Shown here: piece by piece, positions 11,668 to 21,254 of the stretch
How the letters are laid out: each line of letters begins with the position of its first letter
Numbering within the stretch: the stretch's first letter is position 1
DNA from: Molossus alvarezi
Taxonomy: Eukaryota; Chordata; Mammalia; Chiroptera; Molossidae
DNA: 64,000 nt
Assembly: GCA_037176705.1 (NCBI GenBank)
Contig: CM073890.1
Span: 102,352,591-102,416,590, forward strand
Direction: 5' to 3'
Position numbers and translations under genes: made by a program
Notes under the pieces: model-generated
Told to the model about the DNA's origin: nothing
Seen by the model: only the letters and a program-made list of their open reading frames with translations
The model's database searches: none

Positions 11668-11923
11668 TGAAAAAGGTGAAGGGATTAAGAAGTACAAATT
11701 CATTGCTAGACTGACAAACCTCAAAGGGAAAGGGATTGGGGGTGTGGGAAGAAATAAACCAAAGAACTTATATGCATAACCAATGGACACAGACAATAGT
11801 GTGGGAAAAGGCGTGAGGGGGGCGAGTGAGAGTGGGGAGGAGGGGGGTCAATGGGGGAAAAATGTGGAACATCTTTAATACATTCAACAATAAAGATTTA
11901 AAAAAAAAAAGTAGACTGTGAAA

Positions 11924-12300
11924 ATTGGTTAGTGATATTGATTAGTAAATCTGACCAAATTAGCCTATTTGGTTATTAAATATTAATAGTGTAGACACTC
12001 TGTGTATACTAATTACAAAGACACAGAAAATTAGAAAATAAATAGATAAAAAAAGAATATGTTATGTAAACATTCCATTTAAGAAGGTTAGAATGTAAAA
12101 TTTAATATTATTAAAATAAATTATAAGCAAAGATTATTATCAGAAAGAAGAGACAGTTTAAAATAGTGAAAGAGACAATTCATCAGAACAACATAACAAT
12201 AAATATGTGTGTCTAATAAGAAAACCTCAAAAGACATAAAAATAGATATACCTATGACCATAATTTAACACTTCAATTACGGATTAAAGGGTGCATATTC
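11924..12300 (+). mobile_element. Ancient L1, segment 2 of 5 (start of ORF2, endonuclease region)
   Basis: Continues the ancient L1 after the HAL1 insertion. Near 12185-12215 the bases resemble the L1 endonuclease segment encoding 'DITILNVYAPN'. Further on, 'GAxACTTCAA'-like bases sit where the 'GDFN' motif belongs. Heavily mutated and non-coding. Confidence 0.5.
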
Positions 12301-12399
12301 TGCTTTTTCTCAAGGCTTTTGCCAACCCTCTGTATTCTTATAGTATGTAAATAAAGCCCTGTATTTTAATTTCTTATCTAGCTTATTTTTCAAGGTAGA

Positions 12400-12815
12400 G
12401 AAGTCTGTTTCAGGGGAGAAAGGGCTGCTTGGTGCCAGCCATGAGGATCCATAGGTATTCAGAGTAAATCTACAAATTCCTGTTTGAAGAGAGGTAATGC
12501 CAAAACGAGGGAAGGAATCTCAGAAGCAACACATTACCATTTCCTCAGCCCATTCTCTTTCACATGCTCTCCCTTCTCAGGAGAAGCAGCACTTTACATT
12601 CCCTTCCTGCTGATCTCTTTGCTCTGTTTTCCCTTTCCATCCATATAAAAGCCTCTGCCTGCATTCAGATTATTGAGATGGGTTTTTGAGGACAAAAACC
12701 CATCTTCTCAAAATGCTGGCACTAGAATAAACCTTTTTCCTTTTTCAGTAGTACCTGTCTCATGAGTTTGGCTTTTGTAGCAGCAGGCAGCCATACCAGA
12801 GTATGGTTACATACC
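12400..12815 (+). mobile_element. Endogenous retrovirus LTR inside the ancient L1
   Basis: LTR-type organisation: CT-rich upstream part, TATA-like ATATAAAAGCC near 12644, AATAAAC at about 12728 followed by a T-rich element, then GCAGCAGGCAGCC. Its second half matches the LTR at 7.2-7.6 kb, so both belong to one family. No internal retroviral sequence accompanies it, so it is probably a solo LTR. The ends are approximate. Confidence 0.65.
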
Positions 12816-12829
12816 TACACTATAAGTAA

Positions 12830-13203
12830 GAGATTCTAAAACAGTTTATTAGTAACTGCTAAAAATGCTGAGCGAAAAAAATGAATCATTAAACGTACTA
12901 ATAAAAAAAAATGAATCATATATTAGGAGCAATAAATAAGTATTATTTAATCCAAGAATGAATTTATTAACTTAGATAAGCATCAAATTATTAATTACTT
13001 TGTTCTATTCTAAAAGAGCAAACTATATATTTTTAAGAGCTCATTATATAGTCACTAAGTGGTATATATACCAAACTACAAAAATCTCAAATCTCATAAA
13101 CCAAAATCACACAATGTGTATTTTGACCATAACAAAATTAAACTGAAAATAAATTTTTAAAAAATTAAAAATCTAGAAAAAATTTTCTAAATATAGAAAC
13201 TTT
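12830..13203 (+). mobile_element. Ancient L1, segment 3 of 5 (endonuclease end)
   Basis: Resembles the L1 ORF2 stretch spanning the endonuclease C-terminus (an 'ACAATGTGTATTTTGACCATAAC'-like segment near 13112, the place of the 'SDH' motif) and what follows it. Interrupted at 13204-13218 by HAL1 copy B. Confidence 0.6.
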
Positions 13204-13218
13204 AAAAATGCAATATTG

Positions 13219-15388
13219 ACTTCCTGTCGAGATGGTGGCGTAGGTAAATGCGGTAATGCGTCCTCCCACAACCACATCAAAATTACAACTAAACTAAAGA
13301 ACAGCCATCATTCAAAACCGCCTGAAATCAAGCTGAATGGCAGTCCTACAACTACGGAATTAAAGCAGCAGCCACATCCAGACTGGTAGGAGGGGCGGTG
13401 CGAGGCGCTGGTCCCACACCCACGTGTGGCGGATAAAAATCAGGAGGACACCTCGGCTGGGAAGGTCCTCCCTGAGGACTGAGGGGTCCCCGTCCCACAC
13501 CAGGTGCCCAGCTCAGGGTTCCAGTGCCAGGAAGAGAGTCTCCATATCTTCTGGCTGGAAAAACCAGCGGGAACTGAGGCTCAGGGAAGCTGAGGCGGCT
13601 GGAGCCCCAGGCAGCTCCTTAAAGGGCCTGTGCACGGATTTATCGGACTCTCTCCCTCTAAGCTTGGAGGGGAGGCAGCTCCAGGGGTGCCAGAGACATA
13701 CAGGGAAGAATTGAGCTGTTTGGCACGGAGCGAGGGCTGGAGAGGGGGCTTTCTCTGGGACAAACGTGCTGTCAGAGGCCTATGTTCCTTTGGTGAGCCC
13801 TTCCCTGGGGTGGTAGACAGCCCCCATATTTGGGACTCCAGCAACCTGGCTCACACTGGTAGCCCCACCCTGGTGACTACCTGGGGCCCCGCCCCACCCA
13901 ACTTTCAGGCCCACCCAAGCTGTTGCCACTTGCTTAACCATAGGATTGGCCTGTCTTGGATCCTGCTTCAGGTTTTTCCTAAATTCTTTCAAACGAGCAG
14001 CATCTGGTCTCAGCGAGCCCCATACCGCTCATTAAGTAATACACTGAAACAAACACAGGGAGGCAGCCAAAATGAGGAGACAAAGAAACAGGTCCCATAT
14101 GAAAGAACAGAACAAAACCCTAGGAAAAGAACTAAGCAAAATGGGGATAAGCAACCTAACAGATGCTGAGTTCAAAATATTGCTTATAAGGATGCTCAAT
14201 GAACTTAGTGAGAACCTCAGTGAACTTAGTGAGGGCCTCAAGAGCATAAAAAAGGACCAGTAAGAAATCATGGATGCACAGTCAGAATTAAAGGAGGTAT
14301 TAACTGAAATAAAGAATCATTTACACAGATTCAATAATAGAGTACATAAATCCAAGAAGCAAACCATCGATTTGGAATATACAGAAGCAAAAAATGCCCA
14401 ACAAGAACAGCAAAAAGAAAAAAAAAATCCCCCAAAATGAGGATAGTGTTAGGAGCCTCTGGGACAACTTCAAGTGTGCCAACATTCGCATCTTGGGGGT
14501 GCCAGAAGGAGAAGAGCGAGAACAAGAAATCGAAAACCTGTTTGAAACAATAATGGCGGAGAACTTTCCTAACTTGGTGAAGGAAACAGACATACAAGTC
14601 CAGGAAACACAGAGAGTCCCAAACAAGATCAACCCCAAGAGGCCCACGCCAAGACATATCATCATCATCAAAATGCAAAAGGTTCAAGACAAAGAGAGAA
14701 TCTTAAAAGCAGCAAGAGAAAGGCAGCTAGTTACCTACAAGGGAGTTCCCATAAGTCTGCCAGCTGATTTCTCAAAAGAAACTTTGCAGGCCAGAAGGGA
14801 GTGGCAAGAAATATTCAGAGTGATGAAAAGCAAGAACCTACAACCAAGATTACTCTATCCTGCAAAGCTGTCATTTAGAATCGATGGCCACCTGAAGAGT
14901 TTCCCAGAGAAGAAAAAGTTAAAGGAGTTCATCACCACCAAACCATTATTATATGGAATGATGAAGGGTCTTTTTGAAGAAAAAGATAAATATATGAACA
15001 AACAAAATGGCAATGAATATATATCTAACAAAAATGGAATCTACAAATGAAATGACAGGTAGAACAGAAACATTCTCATAGATACAGAGAACATTTTGTT
15101 GGTTGCCAGGTGGGAGGGGGGTTGAGGGAATGGGTGAAAAAGGTGAAGGGATTAAGAAGTACAAATTCATTGCTAGACTGACAAACCTCAAAGGGAAAGG
15201 GGTTGGGGGGGGGGCGGAGAAATAAACCAAAGAACTTATATGCATAACCAATGGACACAGACAATAGTGTGGGAAAAGGCAGGAGTGAGGAGGAGGTGGT
15301 TAATGGGGGAAAAATGAGGAACATCTGTAATACATTTTACATTCAACAATAAAGATTTAAAAAAATAAAAATAAATAAAAAATAAAAT
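13219..15388 (+). mobile_element. HAL1 copy B: full-length ORF1-only L1 relative
   Basis: A 2.17-kb element with its own perfect 15-bp TSD (aaaaatgcaatattg at 13204-13218 and 15389-15403), so it retrotransposed independently of copy A and is not a segmental duplicate of it. The order of parts is the same as in copy A: YY1-like start, GC-richer 5' UTR, ORF1, G-rich 3' UTR, A-rich tail. It lies in direct orientation, offset 3,467 bp from copy A at the ORF1 start. Similarity to copy A is patchy: near-identical tracts (about 13,735-14,335 and 14,443-14,882) alternate with tracts differing at roughly one base in ten. Confidence 0.9.
14072..15050 (+). pseudogene. HAL1 copy B ORF1, stop plus frameshift
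   Basis: Same ORF1 as copy A. ATG at 14072, 63 codons, TAA at 14261-14263, then an ATG restart at 14271. Unlike copy A, a one-base gain in the A-rich stretch near 14415-14435 shifts the frame, so the restarted frame ends at about 14440. A separate frame (ATG at 14394) then carries the RRM-like and C-terminal domains to 15050. Its C-terminus runs about 24 residues past the position where copy A stops. Not functional as one protein. Confidence 0.85.
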
Positions 15389-15403
15389 AAAAATGCAATA
15401 TTG

Positions 15404-16203
15404 TGCTTATACAAAAGTTAAGTATTAGGAAATTTTAAAATTATCCCATTCGCATTAGTGTCTATGGCATAAATACCTGGAGATAAGTCTAACAAAAAGA
15501 TGTTTAACACCTGTGATCTTAAAATTAGAAAATACTAAAATTAAGTATATATAACCCATATCAATGGAAAGTTATGCAATACTCATTAATTAGAAGGGTT
15601 TATTTTTGCTAAAATGGCAAATATTCCCAAACTTACCTGTAGATGCAATTCTGTGCCAATCGAAATTCCAACAGGGTTTTTGGTGGGGATTAACAAGTTG
15701 ATTATAACTTGTATTTAATTGGAGAGTATATAGAATAACCAGAGAAATTATAAATATAAGTTGGAGGGCATGTTCTACCTGTTTTTAAGATTTACTATAA
15801 ATGTGCACTAATCAATATTATTTGGTGTTTTCAAAAGAAACTTAAAGATCATTGGAAACAACAAAAGAATTCCATATTTCTGGTCTTATATATGGTTAGT
15901 TAATTTGAAGCAGATTCTAGAGTAAGTTAATAGGAAAAAGAAAACCAGTAAAGTATGCTAGATCAACTGAATAGCCACAGGGAAAAATGCAAACATCAAA
16001 TTTTATCTCACACCATAGAGAAAAATTAATTCAAAATGGATCATTGACATAAATGGAGAACGAAAAAGTATAACATTTTTAGAAGGATGTAGGGGAAAAT
16101 CTTTTTTTATCTTGAGTTAGAAAAAGATTTCTTAGAACATAAAATTCACAGTCCATGAAACAAAGTGATACGTTGGACTTCATCACAATTAGTTTTTGCT
16201 CTT
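15404..16203 (+). mobile_element. Ancient L1, segment 4 of 5 (reverse-transcriptase/C-terminal region)
   Basis: Resumes in the ORF2 palm/thumb region: near 15440-15500 the bases resemble the '[12 protein letters not shown]' segment, near 15655-15720 the 'NRIPTGF…KFIW'-like stretch, and near 16020-16060 'NSKWIxDLN'. The middle of ORF2 is missing between segments 3 and 4. The young L1 inserted at its end, with TSD taaacgatacccttt at 16204-16218. Confidence 0.75.
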
Positions 16204-16308
16204 TAAACGATACCCTTTTTTTTTTTTTTTTTTTTTTTTATTTTATTTTATTTTTATTTTTATTTTTTATTTTTGTTACAGATATTTTACCTTTTTACCC
16301 CATTGGCA

Positions 16309-16340
16309 CCCCCACCCTACCCCCCCTCCACCCTTTCCCC
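16309..16340 (-). other. G-rich (quadruplex-type) tract 1 in L1 3' UTR
   Basis: On the sense (minus) strand this is four or more runs of three or more Gs separated by short loops. G-rich 3' UTR tracts are conserved in mammalian L1s and have been proposed to assist retrotransposition. Confidence 0.8.
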
Positions 16341-16403
16341 GGCTTAGTTGTCCATGTCCATTGGTCATGCATACATGCATATAAGTTCTGTGGTTTATCT
16401 CTT

Positions 16404-16428
16404 CCCACCCCCCCACCCCCCATCCCCT
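16404..16428 (-). other. G-rich (quadruplex-type) tract 2 in L1 3' UTR
   Basis: A second G-run cluster on the sense strand, about 65 bp upstream of tract 1 in sense direction. It has counterparts in the HAL1 3' UTRs, just before the AAATAAACCAAAGAAC-like block that HAL1 and L1 share. Confidence 0.8.
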
Positions 16429-16502
16429 CTTCTGAGGGATGTCAGTCTGTGCCCTACTTCCATGTGTCTGGGTCTACTGTATTCCTCAGACTGTTATGTT
16501 CA

Positions 16503-19500
16503 TTATATTCCGTATATAAGTGAGATCATGTGGTATTTGTCTTTTTCTGCTTGGCTTCTTTCACTTAGGATAATACTTTCCAGGTCCCTCCATGTCGTCT
16601 CAAAGGATAAGAGATCTTTCTTTCTTACCGCTGCATAGTACTCCATTGTGTATATGTACCACAGCTTTTTGATCCATTCGTCTACTGGTGGACACTTGGG
16701 CTGTTTCCAGATCTTAGCTATTGTAAATAGTGCTGCTATGAACATGGGGGTACATATATTCTTCCTGATTGGTGTTTCAGGCTTCTTAGGGTATATTCCC
16801 AGCAGTGGGATCACTGGGTCAAATGGAAGTTCAATTTTTAATTTCTTGAGGTAGCACCATATTGTTTTCCATAGCGGCTGCACCAGTCTGCATTCCCACC
16901 AGCAGTGTATTAGAGTCCCCTTTTCTCCACACCCTCGCCAACACTTGTTGTTTGATGATTTGTTGATGGCGGCCATTCTGACAGGTGTGAGGTGATACCT
17001 CATTGTTGTTTTAATTTGCATCTCTCTGATGATTAGTGATGTTGAGCATTTCTTCATATGTCTTTTGGCCATTTGTATGTCCTGTTTGGAGAGGTGTCTA
17101 TTCAGCTCCTCTACCCATTTTTTAATTGGGTTCTTTGTCTTCCTTTTGTGGAGTTGTATGAGCACTCTATATATACTGGAAATTAACCCCTTATCTGATA
17201 CATCATTGGCAATGATGTTCTCCCATACAGTGGGTTGCCTTTCCATTTTGATGATTGTTTCTTTTGCTGTGCAGAAGCTTTTTAGTTTGATGTAGTCCCA
17301 TGTGTTCATTTTCTCCTTTATTTCTGTTGCCTTGGGTGATGTATCAGTGAAAATTCTGCTCCGTATGATGTCCGAAATTTTGTTGCCTACATTTTCTTCT
17401 AGAATTTTTATGGATTCACGGGTCACATTTAAGTCTTTTATCCATTTTGAGTTTATTTTTGTGTATGGTGTAAGTTGATGGTCTAGTTTCATTTTTTTGC
17501 ATGTAGCTGTCCAATTTTCCCAACACCATTTATTAAAGAGGCTGTCTTTACTCCACTGTATGCTCTTGCCACCTTTGTCAAATATTAATTGAGCGTATTG
17601 CCTTGGGTCCATTTCTGGGTTTTCAGTTCTGTTCCACTGGTCTATATGCCTGTTCTTGTGCCAGTACCAGGCTGTTTTGGTTACAGTCGCTTTGTAGTAT
17701 AACCTGAAATCTGGTATTGTGATCCCACCTACTTTGTTCTTCTTTTTCAAGATTGCTGTGGCTATTCGGGGTCTTTTTTGGTTCCATATGAACTTTTGAA
17801 GTATTTGTTCTAGTTTTATGAAATATGTCGTTGGTACTTTGATGGGGATTGCATTGAATCTATAGATTGCTTTGGGTAGTATGGACATTTTAATTATGTT
17901 AATTCTTCCAATCCATGAACAGGGTATGTGCTTCCACTTTTTTATATCTTCCTCTATTTCTTTTTTCAATGACCTGTAGTTTTCTGCAAATAGGTCCTTT
18001 ACTTCTTTGGTTAAGTTTATTCCTAGGTATCGTAATTTTTTTGGAGCGATGGTAAATGGGATTGTTTTTTCAGTTTCTCTTTCTGTGAGTTCATCATTGA
18101 TGTACAAGAATGCCGTCGATTTCTTGATGTTAATTTTGTATCCTGCTACTTTGCCAAATTCATTTATTAAGTCTAATATATTTTTGATGGAGTCTTTAGG
18201 GTTTTCTATGTACAATATCATGTCATCTGCAAATAATGACAGTTTCACTTCCTCCTTTCCAATTTGGATCCCTTTTATTTTTTTTTCATGTCTGATTGCT
18301 GTGGCTAAGACTTCCAGTACAATGTTAAATAAGAGTGGCGAAAGTGGACATCCCTGTCTTGTTCCTGTTCTTAATGGAAATGTTTTTAGTTTCTGTCCAT
18401 TGAGTATGATGTTGGCTGTAGGTCTTTCATATATGGCCTTTATTATGTCGAGATATGATCCCTCTATTCCCACATTGCTGAGCGTTTTTATCAGAAATGG
18501 ATGCTGGATTTTGTCGAATGCTTTTTCAGCATCTATTGATATGATCATGTGTTTTTTATTCTTCATTTTGTTTATGTGGTGTATCACATTTATTGATTTG
18601 CAAATATTGTACCAGCCTTGCATCCCTGGAATGAATCCCACTTGGTCATGGTGAATAATTTTTTTGATGTATTTCTGGATCCGATTTGCTAATATTTTGT
18701 TCAGGATTTTGGCGTCTATGTTCATCAGGGATATTGGCCTGTAGTTTTCTTTCTTCGTAGTGTCTTTTTCTGGTTTTGGAATTAGAATTATGCTGGCCTC
18801 ATAGAACGTGTTTGGAAGTCTTCCTTCTTCTTGAATTTTTTGAAATAGTTTGAGGAGAGTGGGTGTTAGTTCTTTTTGGAATGTTCGGTAAAACTCCCCC
18901 GTGAAACCATCTGGGCCTGGGCTTTTGTTTGCTGGAAGAGTCTTGATTACCTCTTCAATTTCCTTAGTTGTTATTGGTCTGTTCAAGTTTTCTATCTCTT
19001 CCGGGAATAGTTTTGGGAGACTGTGTGTTTCTAGAAATTTGTCCATTTCGCTTAGATTGTCGAATTTGTTGCCATATAGTTGTTCGTAGTAGTTGTTAAC
19101 GATCATTTGTATTTCCGTGGTGTTGGTTGTTACTTCTCCTCTTTCATTTCTAATTTTGTGTATTTGGGTTCTCTCTCTTTGTTTCTTGGTGAGTCTAGCT
19201 AAGGGTCCATCAATCTTGTTTATCTTTTCGAAAAACCAGCTCTTTGTTTCATTGATCCTTTGAATTGTTTTTTTGGTCTCTATGTCATTTATTTCTGCTC
19301 TGATCTTTACTATTTCCTTCCTTCTACTTGCTCTGGGGTTTTCTTTTTGTTTGCTTTCTAATTCTTTAAGTTGTGAGGTTAGACAGTCAATTAGAAATTT
19401 TTCTTGTTTCTTGAGGTAGGCCTGTAGTGCTATGAACTTCCCTCTCAGAACTGCTTTCGCTGCATCCCATAGATTTTGTGTTGTTGTGTGTTCATTTTCA

Positions 19501-20327
19501 TTGGTTTCCAGGAAGTTTTTAATTTCTTCCTTGATCTCCTCGGTGACCCATTCATTGTTTAATAACATGCTATTTAGCCTCCATATGTTGAAATGTCTTT
19601 GCATGTTCTTGTTGCAATTGATTTCTAGTTTCATGCCACTGTGATCTGAGAAGATGCTTGATATGATTTCAATCTTCTTGAACTTGCAGAGATTTAGTTT
19701 GTGTCCTATCATGTGGTCTATCTTTGAGAATGTCCCATGTGCACTTGAGAAGAATGTGTATTCTGTAGTTTTGGGGTGTAATTCTCTGTAGATATCTATT
19801 AAATCCATTTGGTCTAGTGCTTCATTTAGAGTCTCTGTTTCCTTGCTAATTTTTTGCCTAGAGGATCTATCTAGTGCTGTCAACGGGGTGTTGAAGTCCC
19901 CTGCTATGATTGTATTGTTGTCGATTTCTCCTTGGAAGTCCTCCAGAAGATTTTTAATATATTTTGGTGCTCCTATATTGGGTGCATATATGTTTATCAA
20001 GGTTATATCTTCCTGTTGGATAGATCCTTTCAATATTATGTAGTGGCCGTCTTTGTCTCTAGTTATGGTCTTCATTTTGAAATCTATTTTATCAGATATG
20101 AGAATTGCTACCCCAGCTTTTTTTTGCTTTCCATTTGCTTGGAAAATTTTTTTCCATCCCTTCACTTTCAACCTATGTGAGTCTTTTGTTGAGAGGTGGG
20201 TCTCTTGTAAACAACATATAGATGAGTCATGCTTTCTTATCCAATCAGCTACTCTGTGTCTTTTTATGGGAGCATTCAATCCATTTACGTTTAAGGTGAT
20301 TATTGATATGTACTTATTTATTGCCAT
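16503..20327 (-). CDS. L1 ORF2p: endonuclease and reverse transcriptase
   Basis: 1274 residues, ATG at 20325-20327, TAA at 16503-16505. ORF2p nicks target DNA and reverse-transcribes L1 RNA from the nick. Endonuclease residues 1-240 are complete: N13 in TLNVNGL, E42 in QETHL, Y114 in YAPN, D144 and N146 in AGDFN, T191, D204 in SKIDH, D228 and H229 in SDHSG. Reverse transcriptase has KSPGPDGF (468-475), D599 in [18 protein letters not shown] (656-664) and the FADD box at 699-702. The C-terminal cysteine motif is C1129-x3-C1133-x7-H1141-x4-C1146. Each sits one residue from its human L1 counterpart, as I recall the human numbering; human ORF2p has 1275 residues. No stop or frameshift. Likely translated by reinitiation after ORF1, 45 bp upstream. 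Confidence 0.97.
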   Translation of the reverse strand: MAINKYISIITLNVNGLNAPIKRHRVADWIRKHDSSICCLQETHLSTKDSHRLKVKGWKKIFQANGKQKKAGVAILISDKIDFKMKTITRDKDGHYIILKGSIQQEDITLINIYAPNIGAPKYIKNLLEDFQGEIDNNTIIAGDFNTPLTALDRSSRQKISKETETLNEALDQMDLIDIYRELHPKTTEYTFFSSAHGTFSKIDHMIGHKLNLCKFKKIEIISSIFSDHSGMKLEINCNKNMQRHFNIWRLNSMLLNNEWVTEEIKEEIKNFLETNENEHTTTQNLWDAAKAVLRGKFIALQAYLKKQEKFLIDCLTSQLKELESKQKENPRASRRKEIVKIRAEINDIETKKTIQRINETKSWFFEKINKIDGPLARLTKKQRERTQIHKIRNERGEVTTNTTEIQMIVNNYYEQLYGNKFDNLSEMDKFLETHSLPKLFPEEIENLNRPITTKEIEEVIKTLPANKSPGPDGFTGEFYRTFQKELTPTLLKLFQKIQEEGRLPNTFYEASIILIPKPEKDTTKKENYRPISLMNIDAKILNKILANRIQKYIKKIIHHDQVGFIPGMQGWYNICKSINVIHHINKMKNKKHMIISIDAEKAFDKIQHPFLIKTLSNVGIEGSYLDIIKAIYERPTANIILNGQKLKTFPLRTGTRQGCPLSPLLFNIVLEVLATAIRHEKKIKGIQIGKEEVKLSLFADDMILYIENPKDSIKNILDLINEFGKVAGYKINIKKSTAFLYINDELTERETEKTIPFTIAPKKLRYLGINLTKEVKDLFAENYRSLKKEIEEDIKKWKHIPCSWIGRINIIKMSILPKAIYRFNAIPIKVPTTYFIKLEQILQKFIWNQKRPRIATAILKKKNKVGGITIPDFRLYYKATVTKTAWYWHKNRHIDQWNRTENPEMDPRQYAQLIFDKGGKSIQWSKDSLFNKWCWENWTATCKKMKLDHQLTPYTKINSKWIKDLNVTRESIKILEENVGNKISDIIRSRIFTDTSPKATEIKEKMNTWDYIKLKSFCTAKETIIKMERQPTVWENIIANDVSDKGLISSIYRVLIQLHKRKTKNPIKKWVEELNRHLSKQDIQMAKRHMKKCSTSLIIREMQIKTTMRYHLTPVRMAAINKSSNNKCWRGCGEKGTLIHCWWECRLVQPLWKTIWCYLKKLKIELPFDPVIPLLGIYPKKPETPIRKNICTPMFIAALFTIAKIWKQPKCPPVDEWIKKLWYIYTMEYYAAVRKKDLLSFETTWRDLESIILSERSQAEKDKYHMISLIYGI

Positions 20328-20372
20328 TTTTGTTTAGTGTGGTTCTATTTTTCTTCCCACTTCTCCTGCTAA

Positions 20373-21254
20373 TTACAGCAGTCCTTTTAACATTTCTTGC
20401 AGTGCTGGTTTGGTGCTAATGTATTCCCTTAGCTTTTTTTTGTCTGGGAAGCTCTTTATTTGATCTTCCATTTTGAATGATAGCCTTGCTGGGTAGAGTA
20501 GTCTTGGATTCAGATTCTTGTTTTTCATGACTTTGATTACTTCATGCCATTCTCTTCTGGCCTGTAGTGTTTCTTGTGAGAAGTCAGCTGAGAGCCTTAT
20601 GGGGTTCCCTTTGTAGGTAACCTGTTGCTTATCTCTTGCTGCTTTTAGGATTCTCTCTTTGTCTTTAATTTGTGGCATTTTAATTACTATGTGTCTTGGT
20701 GTGGGCCTGTTTGGGTTCTTCTTACTTGGGACTCTCTGTGCTTCTTGAACTTGAATGCCTTCTTCCTTCACCAAATTAGGGAAGTTTTCTCTCACTATTT
20801 TTTTGAATATATTCTCTATCCCTTGCTCCTTTTCTTCTTCTTCGGGGACTCCTATGATGCGAATATTATTACGTTTCCAGTTGTCCCATAGTTCTCTTAA
20901 GCTGTCTTCCTGTTTTTTAATAGTTTTTTCCTTTTGTTTTTCTGATTGGTTGATTTTTTCTACCCTGTCTTCTAATTCACTGATCCGGTCCTCAGCTTCC
21001 CCTACTCTGCTTTTTAAACCTTCCAATGTGTTTTTCATTTCGGATATGTCATTTTTTATCTCTTCTTGTTGGTTTTTAATTTCCATTTGGCTTATTTTCA
21101 GTGTCTCTATGTCCTTACTCATGCTGTTCAGCTTCCTCAAGATCATGGCTCTGAATTCTAGCTCTGTTAACATGCCTAATTGCTCCACATTGATCTCATC
21201 TTCGGTGGAGGTGTCTTGCTCTTTCATTTGGCTTCTGTTTCTGTGTTTCACCAT
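20373..21254 (-). CDS. L1 ORF1p: trimeric RNA-binding chaperone
   Basis: 293 residues from the ATG at 21252-21254 (context GCCAAAATGG, with A at -3 and G at +4) to TAA at 20373-20375. A GTG four codons upstream extends the frame but is an unlikely start. ORF1p coats L1 RNA in cis and has nucleic-acid chaperone activity. Residues 1-30 are a basic/polar head (MVKHRNRSQMKEQ, like HAL1 ORF1). Residues 35-115 are heptad-rich coiled coil, expected to trimerise. Residues 128-215 are the RRM (NIRIIGVPEEE at 130; RPTPRHIVIKM at 183). Residues 216-290 are the C-terminal domain (QARREW at 231; LLYPARLSF at 252). The length is somewhat below human ORF1p (338). The frame is intact. Confidence 0.95.
   Translation of the reverse strand: MVKHRNRSQMKEQDTSTEDEINVEQLGMLTELEFRAMILRKLNSMSKDIETLKISQMEIKNQQEEIKNDISEMKNTLEGLKSRVGEAEDRISELEDRVEKINQSEKQKEKTIKKQEDSLRELWDNWKRNNIRIIGVPEEEEKEQGIENIFKKIVRENFPNLVKEEGIQVQEAQRVPSKKNPNRPTPRHIVIKMPQIKDKERILKAARDKQQVTYKGNPIRLSADFSQETLQARREWHEVIKVMKNKNLNPRLLYPARLSFKMEDQIKSFPDKKKLREYISTKPALQEMLKGLL

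Larger units (their letters stand above)
9748..11908 (+). mobile_element. HAL1 copy A: full-length ORF1-only L1 relative
   Basis: A 2.16-kb element bounded by a perfect 15-bp TSD (aagtagactgtgaaa at 9733-9747 and 11909-11923). It opens with CTTCCGGTCAAGATGGC, which resembles L1 starts and holds a YY1-like AAGATGGC core. It then has a GC-richer 5' UTR of about 850 bp, one ORF1 (10605-11480, interrupted by one stop), a G-rich 3' UTR, an AATAAAG signal at about 11889 and a poly-A tail. No ORF2 sequence is present: only about 430 bp lie between the ORF1 stop and the tail. This is the architecture of HAL1 ('half-L1') elements, which rely on L1 ORF2p. It inserted into the ancient L1 described on either side. 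Confidence 0.9.

Noticed and set aside
13630..14169. 179-codon frame in the HAL1 copy B 5' UTR running into ORF1
   Set aside because: Out of frame with ORF1 and disrupted in copy A at the matching place; GC-rich 5' UTR gives chance frames.
9748..15388. HAL1 copies A and B as a tandem segmental duplication
   Set aside because: Each has its own perfect and different 15-bp TSD, and the DNA between is unrelated L1/LTR sequence, so they are separate insertions.
18007..18654. 215-codon plus-strand frame opposite L1 ORF2
   Set aside because: It is the antisense shadow of the reverse-transcriptase region of ORF2; no independent evidence.
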